Shown: positions 39,371-53,782, counted from the first letter of the stretch. The stretch: 64,000 nt of DNA from Nematopogon swammerdamellus (GCA_946902875.1 OX336340.1:12601566-12665565); one strand, 5' to 3'. A program made the numbers and translations. Notes: generated from the sequence alone by a model not told the origin.

Positions 39371-39591
39371 GTCGGCCTCGATAGCTCAGTGGTGCGGTCG
39401 GTCGACACGATCATAAACACACCTGGGCGCGGTCAGTACTTGGATGGGTGACCGCTCGGCCGTTGGAGGCTGACCGTGGTTCGGATTCCAAGTAAAACTG
39501 TAGGCCCCTTCTCTTCTTACATTACTAGTTCATAGGGTTTAACCAGCCCGGGTTGGTACCACCGCACTGAATGAAAGGTCGGTTGAAACGG
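39371..39591 (+). mobile_element. tRNA/5S-like chimeric SINE, duplicate of 5720-5940
   Basis: Carries the same GATAGCTCAGTGG, GGTCAGTACTTGGATGGGTG and GGTTCGGATTCC boxes. Confidence 0.7.
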
Positions 39592-40987
39592 CTATGTAAA
39601 TAGTGTGTGTTTTCCGTCCAGTTCAGTGTAGCCGGCACGACCGAAGGGAAGCATTGACATGGCACATTGTTCACCAAGGTGTTAGTCCAGGAAACGAGGA
39701 AATTCCTTGTATGGGCTCTTCGGACTAATTCCTCTGTCGCTGAAACTTTGCAGTGTGATAGAGTAGGGTTTAAAATATACGTTTGACAAATTATCTAGGA
39801 TTTTTTATGTTTGGAAGTTAGGTATTAAAATGAATGAATGCCTAAAAATGAAAATTGCTTATAACTGCTGATGAAAAATTGCTCCGTCCGAAATTCCTTC
39901 GGTATATGATATTATATATTAATATGAGTATATATTAACATTATCTAGGAAAATTTCGATTTCGAATAGGCAGAAATTTGAAAATATCTATTTTGTATCA
40001 CAACTTCTTCAGAAAAATTGCTCTGTCAATTTTAATTTTTTTATATGTCTTAATTTATTTAAATATATCGCTTTTGACAATTATCTAGGAAATTTTCCAT
40101 ATCGATCACACCTTTACAGATTTTCGGCAATAATTCGCTGTGAAAAATTGCTCCGTCCGAAATTCCTTCAGAATATGATATTATATATTAATAAGAGTAT
40201 ACATACAACATTATCTAGGAAAATTTCGATTTCGAATAGGCAGAAATTTTGAAAATACCTATTTTGTATCACAACTTCTTCAGAAAATTGCCCATATAAA
40301 TGCCAAAAGGCACCAACCCACAAATTGGTTAAAAATGAGTTAAATATACCAATCGAGAGCTAATCAACCCTCTATTTTTTGCAGAAAAGACCCAGGCAGG
40401 CTACTTGGTATGATACTATATACTTGATAATAGGTTTCTACACATTCGTCTAAGAACCATCCGCCCAATTGAGGTATATCGCAACAGCAGAAAAGAATTA
40501 TGCTACTTGGTACTAGCTAACTGGTCAGATTTTTTTTTGCGTAAAAGATCCAAGCGAGATGGACTTTTTTGTTTTTAATGAAGTACGCTAAAAGTATTTA
40601 TCAAAACAGAGCCAAGATATCTGGTTCTTTTTGGCATTATATAATAAAAACAAACGGTATATTGCAAAAATGGAATCAATTTATGTGGTTGGTTTGCCTT
40701 TGGGGACCTATAGTGAGTCTTATTTCATTGGAAATAAGAGTTCTTATTCTAAAAATAAAATCAAACATGTCTACGTTCTATGAAACAGAACGCCTAATAA
40801 TAAATAAGTTCAGTTCAGTTCACTACCGCGACGAATGTGTCAGTTCACGACCGCGAGGTAAAGTAAATTGCTGTTTTCGACGTGGCTCAATGTACCTACT
40901 ACGTAGTGATCGCGACATATCATCAGAGTGTAGTTCGACGTCGTCGTCCAAGCAGGTGCCTAAGCCGCGCCGCATAACGTAACCATT

Positions 40988-41626
40988 GAAGATAGAATAG
41001 AATAGAATATTTATTTGTATAACATATACAAGTCACAAACTAACATTCACACATTTTAAAATTTTTCTATTTAGAAAATAAAATAATATGAAACATAATA
41101 AATGAATCCTATTAAAATTAAAATTATTAATAATAGAAATCCGATATAAAAGTCACACGTGCCTCCTGGGTGGTGCCAAATGAACAGCAATCAGCGTGTG
41201 GGAGATCTTCGGATCGGCTGGGTTCGCCACCACACCCCGGGAGAAACAATTACACCGGCATAACAGTTCGCTGTGTTCCGGTGTACTTCCCGGGGACCCA
41301 GTAGCAGGTGGGGTTGGCTGTGGTGAGGAGTAGGCCAGTGATCCCGACGCGGATTCGCTGTTCAGAGGTGACGCATCGACACGGTTGACAGGGAGACCCG
41401 GTTAAACGGTTATTCCGCTGGCCGCCCGCCGGGTAGTACAGGAGCCCAATCGCGTCTAACCAACGCGAGAGGCTGCCCCGGTCAACCGGCGCATAATCCC
41501 GGAGTGGTCCGTCGTGCCGGTTGGCGACCGGAGTAGGGGTTCCGGCGGCCATTTCCGGGGGGGACCGGGGGCCTTTCCGTCTTCCGTGTCGGCGCAACAC
41601 TAACCTGAGTAGTAAGCGATGAAGCT
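40988..41626 (-). mobile_element. Antisense (TATTC)n-tailed retroelement end, duplicate of 7337-7975
   Basis: Same tail complement and GC-rich upstream part. The boundary with copy B' is equally unclear. Confidence 0.45.
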
Positions 41627-41697
41627 AGGGTCCACGCTTTGCCCGTGAATCACCACAGCCACCCTTTCATGCTCTTTCCCTCCCTATTACAAAAATC

Positions 41698-44600
41698 ATG
41701 GCAGCGAAAAAAAAGGAAAAAAAGGTTCAATCAGCGGTGCACACCATTACACCACTATTTAGCGTTGACTCGACCAACGTGCGGGGGTTGCATACCAATT
41801 TGAATGCCGTCTATCACCACCTGGAGACGAAGAAGCCGGCCTTGCTTTTCCTGACGGAATCACAAATATATCGACCTGCACTACCCCGGCTACACCCTGG
41901 AAGAAGCCTTCCGGTCGCGAGCCGGGGTTTGCTTGTTTGTCAGGGCAGATATTTGCTGTCGTCGCCTGCGCTGCCTTGAGGACTCCGAGCTATCAGTACT
42001 TTGGGTCCACGAGGATCTGGGAACGGTCTCGCGGGTGCACGCCTGTCTGTACAGGTCGCACTCTGGTGATGCAGAGACAGCTCGGTTATTTGAGTACCTG
42101 AGTGGAGCGGCAGACAAAGTCCAAGAGCGGTTCCCTACCGCGGATTTGGTTCTTCTTGGAGACTTCAATGCCCATCACGAGGCATGGCTAGGCTCCAGGA
42201 GAACTGACTTTGCGGGGAGAGCCGCCTACGACTTCGCCCTGACGCATGACCTGTCTCAACTGGTAGACCAGCCCACCAGGCTGCCAGATATAGACGGTCA
42301 TGAACCCTCTCTGCTGGATCTTCTGCTGACAACGAACCCCACTGGATATAAGGTCGCAGTGAGAGCCCCGCTGGGTTCCTCTGATCATTGTTTAGTGTGG
42401 TCCACGGTGCCATCTTCGCCTCCTCAGTCCCGTACTGGAGGAACGCGTCGAATTTGGCACTACGCGTCAGCAGATTGGGATGGGATGCGAGAACACTTCA
42501 CATTCTACCCTTGGAGAGAGATCTGCTTCAGTTCGGGCGATCCGTCGCAATGCGCTAATACCGTTGCCGAGGTGGTTCTGGGGGCAATGGAAATGTTTAT
42601 TCGCAGCGCCTCTGTCTACCTCGGTGGTAAAAGCCAACCATGGTACAGCCGCGACTGTGCTGATGCTGTCGCAGCTAAATGCGCAGCTTATCGGGCATGG
42701 TCGCGCGCTCGTGCCGGACGTGATCCGAACGCATCCTAACTGAAGAAGGAATACAACCGCCTCTCCAGATCCTGCAAAACGGTTATTGCCAGGGCCAAAT
42801 TTGACCACATCGGCAGAATCGGCGATAGACTGAACCAGCACCCAACTGGGAGCCGTGAGTTCTGGTCTCTCGCTAAATATGTCGAGTCAAATTTCTGCCA
42901 CTCCTCTCTTCCACCTCTGCAGTGTCCTGGAGGCTCACTTGCTCACTCCGCAAAGAAGGAAGCCGACTTACTGGTATCTCTCTTTGCGGGGAACTCCAAC
43001 CTGGACGATGGGGGTGCCACTCCCCCATCCATACCTAGGTGTGAGAACTCCATGTCGGAAGTGCAGTTTCGACAACGGACTGTACGGGCGGAACTTCTCT
43101 CCCTAGACGTCAGGAAGGCGAGTGGGCCGGATAGGATTCCTGCATTGGTGTTAAAAAGGTGTGCTCCCGAGCTGGCCCCAGTGCTGACGCGCCTATTCCG
43201 TCTCTCCTACTCCAATTGCCGTGTGCCGGCGGCCTGGAAATCTGCGTTTTTGCAAGCGGTCCCTAAAAAGGGTGACCGCTCAAACCCGTCAAACTACCGA
43301 CCTATAGCGATTACCTCCCTTTTCTGTAAGGTGATGGAGCGCATTATCAATACGCAGCTCATGAAGTACCTGGAGAATGACCTCATCAGCGATCGGCAAT
43401 ACAGCTTCCGGCCAAAACGATCTGCTGGTGATCTCCTAGCGTACGTCACTCACCTTTGGGGGGAATCGCTTGAAGGTCATGGTGAATTGATGCTACCTAT
43501 TTTAATTTTGAATTTTAATTTATTTTAATTTTATTTAAATTTTATATTTTTTTATATTGACATAATTGAATTTTTAACCTTTGACAATTCTATTGATGCG
43601 AAGTATTTTAATTTAGCTCTAGTTTTAATTGCCTTTCATGCACAAAACAGTTTTTTTTTTCTCTGTATTCTTATAATTTTTAGTTATGTACCTATATTAT
43701 TGCTAATTATTAGTCCCTTACCATGGCTAGACCCAGACAGTTTCAATTGTAAATTTGGTAAACTAAAATGTGACGAACTCAAGTGTACCGATGGTACCTA
43801 AGATGGAAATGAATAAATGAAAAATGAAATGAAAAATACTTGGCAATTGGCCTTGATATTGCCAAGGCATTTGATCGGCTTTGGCACAAGTCGCTCTTGG
43901 GCAAATTGCCGGCTTACGGATTTCCTTCTGGCCTCTGTGACTGGGTCGCCGACTTCCTACATGGGCGTAGCATTCAGGTCCTAGTGGACGGTTGCTCGTC
44001 GGACGCCATGTCAGTGAACGCCGGCGTACCACAAGGATCTGTGTTGTCACCCACGCTGTTTCTTCTGCATATCAATGATATGCTGTCTCTGGGCAACATA
44101 CATTGTTATGCGGATGACAGTACGGCACACGGATCCTACACCAGTCACCCTTCAGCCAGTCGGGATATTGTGGATGAGAAGAGGCGAAGACTTGTGTCTG
44201 AGCTCGAACACATACTCGGCTCTATTTCCGAATGGGGCCGTAGCAATTTGGTCGAGTTCAACGCTTCCAAGACACAAGTTTGCGCGTTAAGTGCGAAGAG
44301 AGCGGCGTTCACACCGGCTCCTTCATTCCAAGGCACGTCGCTTAAATTAAGCGAACACCTCGGGGTCCTCGGAGTCGAACTGTCGCACGACTTGAACTTT
44401 CGTCGCCATATCGAGGGGAAGGCCAAGCTGGCTTCTAAAAAGCTGGGCGTACTCAATAAGGTGCGACGGTACTTCACGCCGGACCAAAGGCTGCTTTTGT
44501 ATAAATCGCAGATCAGGTCCTGCTTGGAGTACTGCTCGCACCTGTGGGATGGCTCTGTCAAATACCAGCTTGCGCCTCTGGACTCGATCCAGCGTCGAGC

Positions 44601-44997
44601 CGTGCAACTAGTGGGTGACCCCGCAGTGTCCCGCGATCTAAAACCACTGCAACACCGTAGGGATGTCGGCTCCCTAAGTGTGTTCTATCGCTTATTCCAT
44701 GGGGAGTACTCGGAGGAGCTGTTTAACGCAATCCCGCCGTCCCCTTTCCATCTCCGCACCACATGAACTGGGCAGGGATTGCATCCCTATACGCTGGACT
44801 TACCGCGGATGCGTACTAATCGATTCTGCAGATCATTCCTCTACAGAACCGGTAAACTCTGGAATGCTCTCCCTGCTCATATATTTCCCCCCAAGTACAG
44901 TCTCGGGCCCTTCAAGAGGGGCGTGAATGGGCACCTGTCAGGCCGGCATGGCATTCGCAACCCCCGCATACGACCGAATGTCCATGGGCGTCGTTAG
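41698..44997 (+). pseudogene. Copy B' ORF2 (endonuclease-RT), multiply broken
   Basis: Frames 41933-42739 (endonuclease, LLGDFNAHHEAWLGS), 43052-43488 (RT fingers), 43839-44766 (LDIAKAFDRLWHK, YADDST) and 44767-44997 (tail). Both copies share every inactivating change, so those changes predate the duplication. Confidence 0.92.
43489..43838 (+). mobile_element. 350-bp AT-rich insertion in copy B', duplicate of 9838-10187
   Basis: Same junctions (GGTGAATT and CTTGGCAATT); one A/T difference at 43506. Confidence 0.85.
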
Positions 44998-45480
44998 ACA
45001 CCTTATGGGTGGCTCGGCGCCATATGTCGCGATTTCAATAAAAAAAAAAAAAACGTTCCTCCATTCTCTTCGCCTCAAGACTCTACCTGCAGCGGTCTTC
45101 ATGCAAGAAGCACACAGCGCCTCCTGGCGGAAAGGAGAAGAGTCCGGTTGCCTAGGCGAAGGACTGTTGTGATCTGACACGTCCGAAAATACAAGCGGGA
45201 GCGGGCGGTTTTGTTCAAACATTTTGCTCTGGAAAAGATAAAATCCACCCTGATCGAGCGCGGCACGGGCTCTCAGGGCTTGTTGCGACCTAATACGGCA
45301 TAAGTATAGTGAGTGTAGCTTCGGAAGTGTGTGCGTAGCTGGGCCCAGCAGATCCTCGGACACCGGGACGTTTCCGTGCCGATCGACGACCACCACCTGA
45401 AGGACCGAGCTATCGAAGGTGCGGCTGCGGGCGGAGACATCAACATCCAGGTAGTAGGTACCACACCACCACACACTTTG

Positions 45481-46291
45481 CGCTACACCTCGAAGCTAGT
45501 CCGACGAATCCCGACGCTGCTCAGAAGGAGTCCAACATTTCCCTGTGTTCCCCCGACGCCATCCAGACGCAGTCCGACATCTACGTGAGCTCGGAAGCTA
45601 GTCTGACGAATCCCGAAGCTGCTCAGAAGGAGTCCAACATTGCCCTGCGTTCCCACGACGCCATTCAGACGGAGTCCGACATCTAAGTGAGCTCGGAAGC
45701 TAGTCCGACGAATCCCGACGCTGCTAAGAAAGAGCCCGACACTGCCCTGGGGTTCCCCGACACAATACAGACGGAGCCCGACATCCAAGTAAGCCTCAAA
45801 GCTAGTCCGACGAATCCCGACGCTGCTCAGAAGGAGTCCGACACTGCCCTGCGTTCCCCCGACGCCACCCAGACGCAGTCCGACATCTAAGCGAGCTCTG
45901 AAACCAGTCCGACGAATCCCGACGCTGCTCAGAAGGAGTCCGACACTGCCCTGCGTTCCCCCGACGCCATCCAGACGCAGTCCGACATCTAAGCGAGCTC
46001 CGAAACCAGCCCGACGAATCCCGACGCGGCTCAGAAGGAGTCCGACACTGCCCCTGCGTTCCCCCGACGCCATCCAGACGCGGTCTGACATCTAAGCGAG
46101 CCTCGAAGCCAGTCCGACGAATCCCGACGCAGCTCGGAAGGAGCCCGACACTGCCCTACGTCCCCCGACGCCATCCCGACGGAGCCCGATACTGCCCTGC
46201 GTTCCCCGACGCCATCCAGACGGAGCCCGACACCTAAGCGAATTTCCGAAGTCAGCCAGACGGATCCAGACGCTACGCCAAACTAATCCTA
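45481..46291. repeat. 102-bp (34-codon) minisatellite, duplicate of 11830-12640
   Basis: Same unit count, same extra base and same 41-bp internal duplication. Confidence 0.88.
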
Positions 46292-46303
46292 TCACGAAGC
46301 GCA

Positions 46304-47687
46304 AATCCCTGCGGTACGCCGGCATTCACTGACAGGGCGTCCGAAGAGCAACCGTCCACTAGGACCTGAATGCTACGCCCATGTAGGAAGTCGGCGACCC
46401 AGTCGCAGAGGCCAGAAGGAAGTCCGTACGACGGAAGCTAGCCCAGAAGCGATTTGTGCCAAACCCATTCGAATGCCTTGGCAATATCGAGACCAATTCA
46501 CACCGTTTCAGCACCAATGCAGGAATCATATCCGGCCCACTCACCTTCCTGGTGTCTAGGGAGATAAGCTCCGCCCGCACAGTTCGTTGTCGGAACTGTA
46601 CTTCCGGCATGGAGTTCTCACACCTAGTTATGGATGGGGGGATGGCACCCCATCGTCCAGGGTGGAGTTCTACGCAAAGAGAGCATTTACATTTGCGGAG
46701 TGGGCAAGTGAGCCCCCAGGACACTGTAGAGGTGGAAGGGAGGAGCGGTAGAAAATCGATACGACAGATTTGGCGAGAGACCAAAACTCACGGCTCCCAG
46801 TTGGGTGCTGGTTCAGCCTATCACCAACTCTGCCGATATGCTCGAATTTGGCTCTGGCGATAGCCCTCTTGCAGGATCTGGAGAGGCGGTTGTATTCTTT
46901 CTTCAGTTCGGATACATTAGGATCGCGTCTGGCACGAGCGCACGACCATGCACGATAAGCTGCGCCATTAGCTGCGACAGCTTCACCACAGTCGCGGCTG
47001 TACCAGGCCTGGCTTTTACCACCGAGGCGCACGAGGGCGCTGGGAATGAACATCTCCATTCCCCCCAGAACCACCTCGGCTACGGCATTGGCGCATTCTG
47101 CCGGAATGCGCCAATGCCGTAGCCAAGGTGTAGATCATCCGAGGTGTAGATCATCCGAACTGAAGCATAGCTCTCTCCATGGGTAGGATGTGATGTATTC
47201 TCGCATCCCGTCCCAATCCGCTGACACGTAGTGCCAAATTGGACGCATTCCTCCAGTACGAGACTAAGGAGGCAAAAATGGCACCGTGGACCCCACTAAA
47301 CAGTGGTCAGAGAAGCCAAGAGGAGTGCTCACTGTGACTTTGTATCCAGCAGGGTTCGTCGTCAGCAGAAGATCCAGCAGAGAGGGTGCATGACCGTCCA
47401 TGTCTGGCACTTTGGTAGGTTGGTCTATCAGTTGAGGCAGGTCATGCGTCAGGGCGAAGTCGTAGGCGGCTCTCCCCTCGAAGTCAGTTCTCCCGGAGCC
47501 CAGCCACTCCTCGTGATGGGCATTAAAATCCCCAAGCAGAACCATATCCGCGGATATATATATATATAGGGAAACTACATGCACTTCATCTGCCGCTCTA
47601 CTCAAGTGCTCGAACAATCGAGCTGTCCCCGCGTCGTCTGAGTGCGACCTGTAGATACTTACAGGCGGACACACGCGACTCCGTCCC
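46304..47687 (-). mobile_element. Copy C', duplicate of the rearranged retrotransposon fragment at 12653-14036
   Basis: Carries the same internal deletion, the palindrome (47078-47124), the tandem 16-base duplication and the (TA)n expansion. Endonuclease frame 47264-47674; linker and RT frames 46670-47074 and 46359-46784. Confidence 0.9.
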
Positions 47688-48027
47688 CAAGTGAACCGAT
47701 TTTGATGATTCTTTTTTTATTTGAAAGCTGGTGCTTTCCGTGTGGTCCCATTTCAATTTCATCAAGATCGGATTGGAAAGCGAGGCGGATTCGCGAAGCC
47801 AAAGGCCGAGCGATTCCGCCGAGTACATTAATAGCAAAAAATTACTAAAAAAACTGAAATAAAAAACTATTAAAAAAAATATAAAAACCGCCTTCAAAAA
47901 TTTATGAAATAAAAAAAATCGAACCCTAAAGTTGAAGGCGGTGCTAAAGCAAGCAAAAATAACCGACCGCCTTCAACTCTAGGGTTCGATTTTTTTTAAT
48001 TTCATACATTTTTGAAGGCGGTTTTTA
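47688..48027. repeat. ACCGCCTTCAA repeat and nested palindrome, duplicate of 14037-14376
   Basis: Arms at 47882-47942 and 47966-48027. Confidence 0.85.
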
Positions 48028-49913
48028 ATTTTTTAAATCGTTTTTTTACAAAAATGTATACACTTTATTTACATACAGACTGTACGTGCATGAAATATGT
48101 TTAATAAGTTGTTTCGACATACTGTCATACAAATTAAATTACAGAACGAAAGTTAAATTTTAAAAGTTCCTAATACTATATAGGCCCTACATTTTCGTTC
48201 CATAGGCGGCAGGACGGCGCGGCGGAGCGGCGTTGTAGTGGGACGACAGAGGTGGCGGGCGGAATAGCGAGCCGCGAGCATCGACGACGCTCGCGTGTCG
48301 TCTCGTCGGTCGCGGTGCGGGACGATGAGCTGCTGGCGCGCGGGCGGGCGGGCTTATTCTTCCCCACTCCCCGCAACCCTCCCGCACCCCGAGTTCAGTG
48401 GTAGTGCGAGCGCGCGCTTTTCAAACGTTGTTTTATTATATTGCGATACTCGAAACTACTCGAAAGTTCATGTTTAATGGAGAAATTTTATTGGATAATA
48501 TACAATTATATTATATTTTGATGTTCTGTGTCTAATAAGTTAATAAAAACAGACGAAGCAATTTTTCACAGTGCTTGGGTTATTGCCAAAAATATGTAAA
48601 GGTGTGATCGATAAGGAAAATTTCCTAGATAATTGTGAAAAGCGATATATTTAAAGAAATTATGAGATGAAAAAAAATAAAAATTGACAGAGTAATTTTT
48701 ATAGGTATTTTCAAATTTCTGCCTGTTCGAAATCGAAATTTTCCTAGATAATGTTATATATATACTCTTATTAATATATAATATCATATTCCGAAAGAAT
48801 TTTGGACGGAGCAATTTTTCACAGCGAATTATTGCCCAAAATCTGTAAAGGTGTGATCGATAAGGAAAATTTCCTAGATACTTGTCTAAAGCGATATATA
48901 TAAATAAATTAAGACATATAATAAAATAAAAATTGACAGAGCAATTTTTCTTAAGAAGTTGTAATGCAAAATAGGTATTTTCAAATTTCTGCCTATTCGA
49001 AATCGAAATTTTCATAGATAATGTTATATATATACTCTTATTAATATATAATATCATATACCGAAGGAACTTCGGACGGAGCAATTTTTCACCAGCAGTT
49101 ATAAGCGATTTTCATCTTTAGGTATAAATACCTAACTTCCAAACATCAAAAATCCTAGATAATTTGTCAAACGTGTATTTTAAACCCTACTTTATCACAC
49201 TGCAAAGATTCAGCGACAGAGGAATTACGTCGTGTCGAAATGCTTCATTGATTGGAGATGTAGTATGTGACGTAGCCAACCGTGTCAATTTGCATAAAAA
49301 AAACAGTTCAAAATAATACATTTATCTATGGAACATAAATAATAGTACGATTACAAAAGGTGTAACTGAATGCTTAGGTTGTGTTGCTACCTACCTACCG
49401 TAAGCCAAGCGCGTATTGCGTACCTAGCTACATTACACCTACATACAATACACCCACGGGGTGTTAGGTGTCAAGAGCTATTTCAGAGAGCTTTTGCATT
49501 TTCAGCGAAACTTTGTTTCCTGTAAACAAAGCCTCCCTGCGCAGAGAATAGGGATCGGCAGCTTCGTAAATATACACTCGAGTATAGTATTGACACGGTC
49601 TAGAGTAAACATTTGTGTAAAATATTCGAATTCTGCGGGCGGCCCGCTACGGAGAGCTGGACTGCCGGAATTTTTATTGCTCCTTTGTGTAAAAATGCTG
49701 GAACATTGTGAACGTTTAATATTTTGACAGCGATAACACATTTATTATGCGAATGAAATTCGCGAAGTCTAATCTATTAAAATTCCAATCGTGGTTACTG
49801 GATAGTGGTACAATCTATTTTTTTTTTGTCCCACTGCATCCCGAGAAAATTACTTACTATTCAATGATTTGTCGCGGCGAATGTCGTTATAATCACTCGT
49901 GAAACTGGACATA

Positions 49914-50125
49914 CAGTCCGCGCGCGAGCTCCGAGGAATCGGTGTTTGCGGAAATTAATGTATTATAGAATTTGTATAAAATTTTTATATTATACATTTG
50001 TATAATATTACTCACCTAGTATAGTATAATCATCACAAAATGTGAATCTCCATAAAAATTCTATACAAATTCTATAATAAATTTTTTCCACAAATACCGA
50101 TTCCTCGGAGCTCGCGCGCGGACTG
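49914..50125. mobile_element. 212-bp MITE, duplicate of 16263-16474
   Basis: Same 30-bp perfect ends and TA flanks. Confidence 0.85.
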
Positions 50126-50640
50126 TACACATTTGCATGAAATTCCATACTGCTATTTTTCATTTAAATCTCTCTCACGTTGGCACAGTAGAGATGTAGA
50201 TTACATTAGATACCAAAATACTAAATGGTATTTTTCACTACATTATTTTACACATGGCAGCTCTAAGCTTTTAATCTTCATCGCAAAGGTATTTTGTTTC
50301 TATAAAGGTCGGTGTGATTTTGTTCTGACCAGAACAATAAGCGCACGCGACAATGTAATTAAGCCTCGAGCCTAGAATTATACGCCATAAGGAGGCAAAC
50401 CACCAACACCTTATACAGCAAGTGGGTCAAGCGGGACAGAGCGTTTAGTTCTTTATCTATGTATGTAGTTCAAAACTGTTTTATTTAGTCAACAATGACG
50501 AATGTTGGCGTCGGCGAGCGAAGACATAATTGCCAACAAAATGTTTCCCATATTTGACTCTAAAAATCACCCTCCGTACTCATATGTGAGAGCCCAAATG
50601 GACATAGCCAAACCCTTCGCGAAAACACATACACATTGTC

Positions 50641-50796
50641 TGTCCAGTCTATTCTATTACTTATAATTGGTTTCTCGGAAACGGCTCTATCGATATGGAT
50701 AAAATTTTGTATTTAGATAATATAATTTTTTCAACTTTATCTAGATAGGTGCAGACGTCGAGCGAAGCTCGGTCGCCCAGGCACTTAATACTAATG
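50641..50796 (+). repeat. CGAAGCTCGGTCGCCCAGG repeat fragment, duplicate of 16990-17145
   Basis: Matches copy 1. Confidence 0.7.
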
Positions 50797-50978
50797 AGAC
50801 GTTGAGTTAGTTCCTAAATAAATGAGATGAGACAGTGCGTTGGCACTCCAGTTACCTCTTGACTAACAGTTAAAACATCAAACTAACGGGCTTGACTCGG
50901 AGACAGCGGCACAGCTGTTCGAAACCAGTTGATCTAGTCGATACGTAGATATACTAAGTTAAACTCTACATATACCGG

Positions 50979-51795
50979 CAGTGGCGTAGCTACGGCAAAG
51001 TGGGACAGTGCCCTCGGGGTCTCTTATTAGTAATTTTGAGAATTTTTAACATTGAAATTTTTTTTTCGATCGCTCCGGCAGGGCCCCATTTTCGCTGAAA
51101 GTGTGTTTGCCCGTGGTATATAGTGGTTTAGGGCCACGAGGACGCACGAGGGCTCAAAAGACGCAGAATTTCAATGGCTTTCAGATGGTAAAAAAAAATT
51201 TTGGAAAAGTCGAAAACTTTTTCGAAAATGGAAAAAAACCAAAAAAAAACCTTGATTTTTTAACACCTTCCCTCGGAATATCTTCGATATCTCCTGAACG
51301 AGGTCGAAAATCTAAAAACTGAAAGACACGTCTAGAGCTATTGAGACGGGGAACATTTTAGGTCATTACACTTTTTTAGATATTGGTGACGGTTGAGGCT
51401 GTAGAGGTGCCCTTAGCCGCGAGTTTTGCGCGGCGCGAGGTGCGATATCACGCGGCGGGCGGCTCGCGTGCGGCCACGAGGACGTATAAGAGCTCAAAAG
51501 ACGCAGAATTCGAAGGGCTTTAAGATGATGTAAAAATATTTTGGAAATGTTGGTTTTGAAAAAAAAATATTGGTTTTGAAAGGAAAAAAACCGCTGCCCC
51601 ATATTAGTTTATAATAAATATTTTTATGAAAAGAAAAATTACCGTTTAGCCATCATAATCATATCTTTTTTTAGGGTTCCGTAGCCAGCGACGCTGGTCT
51701 TTACATGCCGCACGTGTCAGCCTAGATAATCAAAATTAGTTCAGGCCTTGTTTATTTACTGTTCTGGGGCCCTTTCCCGTCTAGCTACGCCACTG
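50979..51795. mobile_element. 817-bp hAT-like element, duplicate of 17328-18144
   Basis: CAGTGGCGTAGCTA ends with TATACCGG and TCTACCGG flanks, same single mismatch in the target duplication. Confidence 0.87.
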
Positions 51796-52036
51796 TCTAC
51801 CGGTTATCTGTCTGCAGCAATCTATCAATCTAGCTAGCTAGACTAAAGTTCGTGATCAGGCAAAAACAACTAATGTACTACCTAAATAATGTTTGTTGTT
51901 TTTGTATTAATTCTGCTTTTTAAATAAGTTACATTTATTACATATACTTATGATGGATCGCGTAGGCACGGGTCGAGGTGCATTCTTTCTTCGAATTCAA
52001 AGCTGTGGTTTTCAGAGTTTGTAACTCTTCTTAGTT

Positions 52037-52122
52037 AACTGGTGCGTGACCCTAAATTGTCCCACGACCTAGATAGAACCACTGGAACTCCGTTGTGATG
52101 TCTCCCTAAGTGTGTTCTATCG
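52037..52122 (+). mobile_element. 86-bp retrotransposon relic, duplicate of 18386-18471
   Basis: Matches copy 1. Confidence 0.8.
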
Positions 52123-52150
52123 AGAAGCGATTGCGAGAGCGATTGTTAGA

Positions 52151-52411
52151 AATAGCCGGTCAAGAGCGAGTCAGGACCGGACAATTAGGGCTCCGTACTA
52201 AAACAACAAAAATAATTTTTTTTCCGCCTGTAATTTTCCTGTAATCTATAGCTTAATATCTACTAACCCCATTAAAATAAATAAAAAAATTAGAGACCTA
52301 GGAGAATAGGGGGGGGGTCATTTTTGCACATTTTAGACACCTTGGAGAAGGATTCATTTATTTTTAGAATCCTTTCAGTTCGGTCTTTCAAATGATATCC
52401 CACACGTTATG
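52151..52411 (-). repeat. Reverse copy of the GGTACGGAACC...GGCCGG repeat, duplicate of 18500-18760
   Basis: Same orientation and G9 tract as copy 1. Confidence 0.65.
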
Positions 52412-53080
52412 TGTTGTTCAGTAAAGTGGTGTAAAGTAATATTCAGATGTTCGAAATGTACGCATATATTTTCTTACTGCTAGGTAGCTGAATATGAATA
52501 ACGGGAGCCATTCGCTCTGGTTCAGCAACCTCATTTTGTTTACATTGCGCCACGTACGAGAATATATATAAGTACATACATTATGTATGAACTATGTAAG
52601 TTTATAGAGACTTTTGTACCGGCTACACTGCCTTTTTATAGCTATGGCTATTGCCTAAATTTACTCTTTACGATTAGTCATATCATAACGTTGCTTCGTG
52701 GTTCAAGGCTAGCTCTATAGATAGACCTTGATAAAAGAAGATCTCTGATTCCGAAACTAAGTTAAGCTAATATATATTACATATATTATTATATAGGCTA
52801 CATATACTACTATGTATGTCGAACGTAGAATATATAAAATTTAAACTACTTATATCTATTGTTTATGAAAATGTCTTTTAGGCTTACTGTATTCCACTCT
52901 GCGAGAGCTCAATGTTCTTCTACTGCAGTCATTTGAAAATGTACATAGGTATCTAGCATATATATCTATTAGTAAAAGTAATTGAAACTGACACACAACA
53001 ATGATATAAAAAAAATTTTATTTACCTATATCTTAACGGGTATATGCTCAAAAAGGTTTAAGTGCGTAGTACCAGTAACC

Positions 53081-53211
53081 GACGAGCATCTGTGAAGAAC
53101 ATTATGAGAGTGGAAGAGGCTGCAGAGGTGTGTCAGGATCGTGGCAAGTGGGGATCCGTTGTCACTGCCTACCCCACTGGGAAAAGGTGTGACGCTATAT
53201 ATGTATGTATA
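53081..53211 (+). mobile_element. RTE-like C-terminal fragment, duplicate of 19430-19560
   Basis: Same EVCQDRGKWGSVVTAYPTGK remnant. Confidence 0.55.
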
Positions 53212-53782
53212 TAATATATACCTATATATGTATGTATTGTACTATATATGTATCTTAGCTTAATCCTCGGGCTTTAAGCCAATTTTAACCCGACTTCGAT
53301 CAGAATCTGATCGTTTTAAGAATCAAAACAAAACTATATATCTAGTCATTTTGGCACGAAGCAACTTAGTATTATGATAGCATCAGCCTCAGTATGTCCA
53401 CTTAATTGACACACGAGGAGGCTAACTATCGTTTGCAAATATATTCCCTCTTTTTGGTCTTTGAATGTTGTATTAACTCGTATTATCTATCACTGTACTG
53501 GTATGAGCTTCAAATATATTACTACAAAAATTTTGACTTGTGATTCTGACTGCGCATGCTAACCCATACTAAAATATTAGTTTGTCAAATTTATATATTA
53601 GTTAACGTATCAAATTTATTTATTTATTTATATTGACATGTGGCATGAAAATTACTAATTACATTAATATTAATTCAAATAAGTACTTAACAATATAATT
53701 ACAAGCATTTAACCTTTAAAACCTAGTAATACTAATTAAATTAAATTGACCTATCTGTATCTGTCTTATTCATTAGATACTT

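Larger units (their letters stand above)
41698..45053 (+). mobile_element. Copy B', duplicate of the broken retrotransposon at 8047-11402
   Basis: Same lesions: the missing 17 bases near 41871, TAA at 42737-42739, the 350-bp insert at 43489-43838 and TGA at 44764-44766. Differences from B are 42504 (Ser to Phe in the endonuclease-RT linker), 43506 (in the insert) and 45032 (in the 3' UTR). Confidence 0.9.
39726..49227. mobile_element. 9.5-kb foldback-type element, duplicate of 6075-15576
   Basis: Left arm 39728-40291, right arm about 48559-49225, TA flanks and the same nested contents. The interior carries four of the five substitutions found outside the first 143 bases (42504, 43506, 45032, 45323). 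Confidence 0.72.
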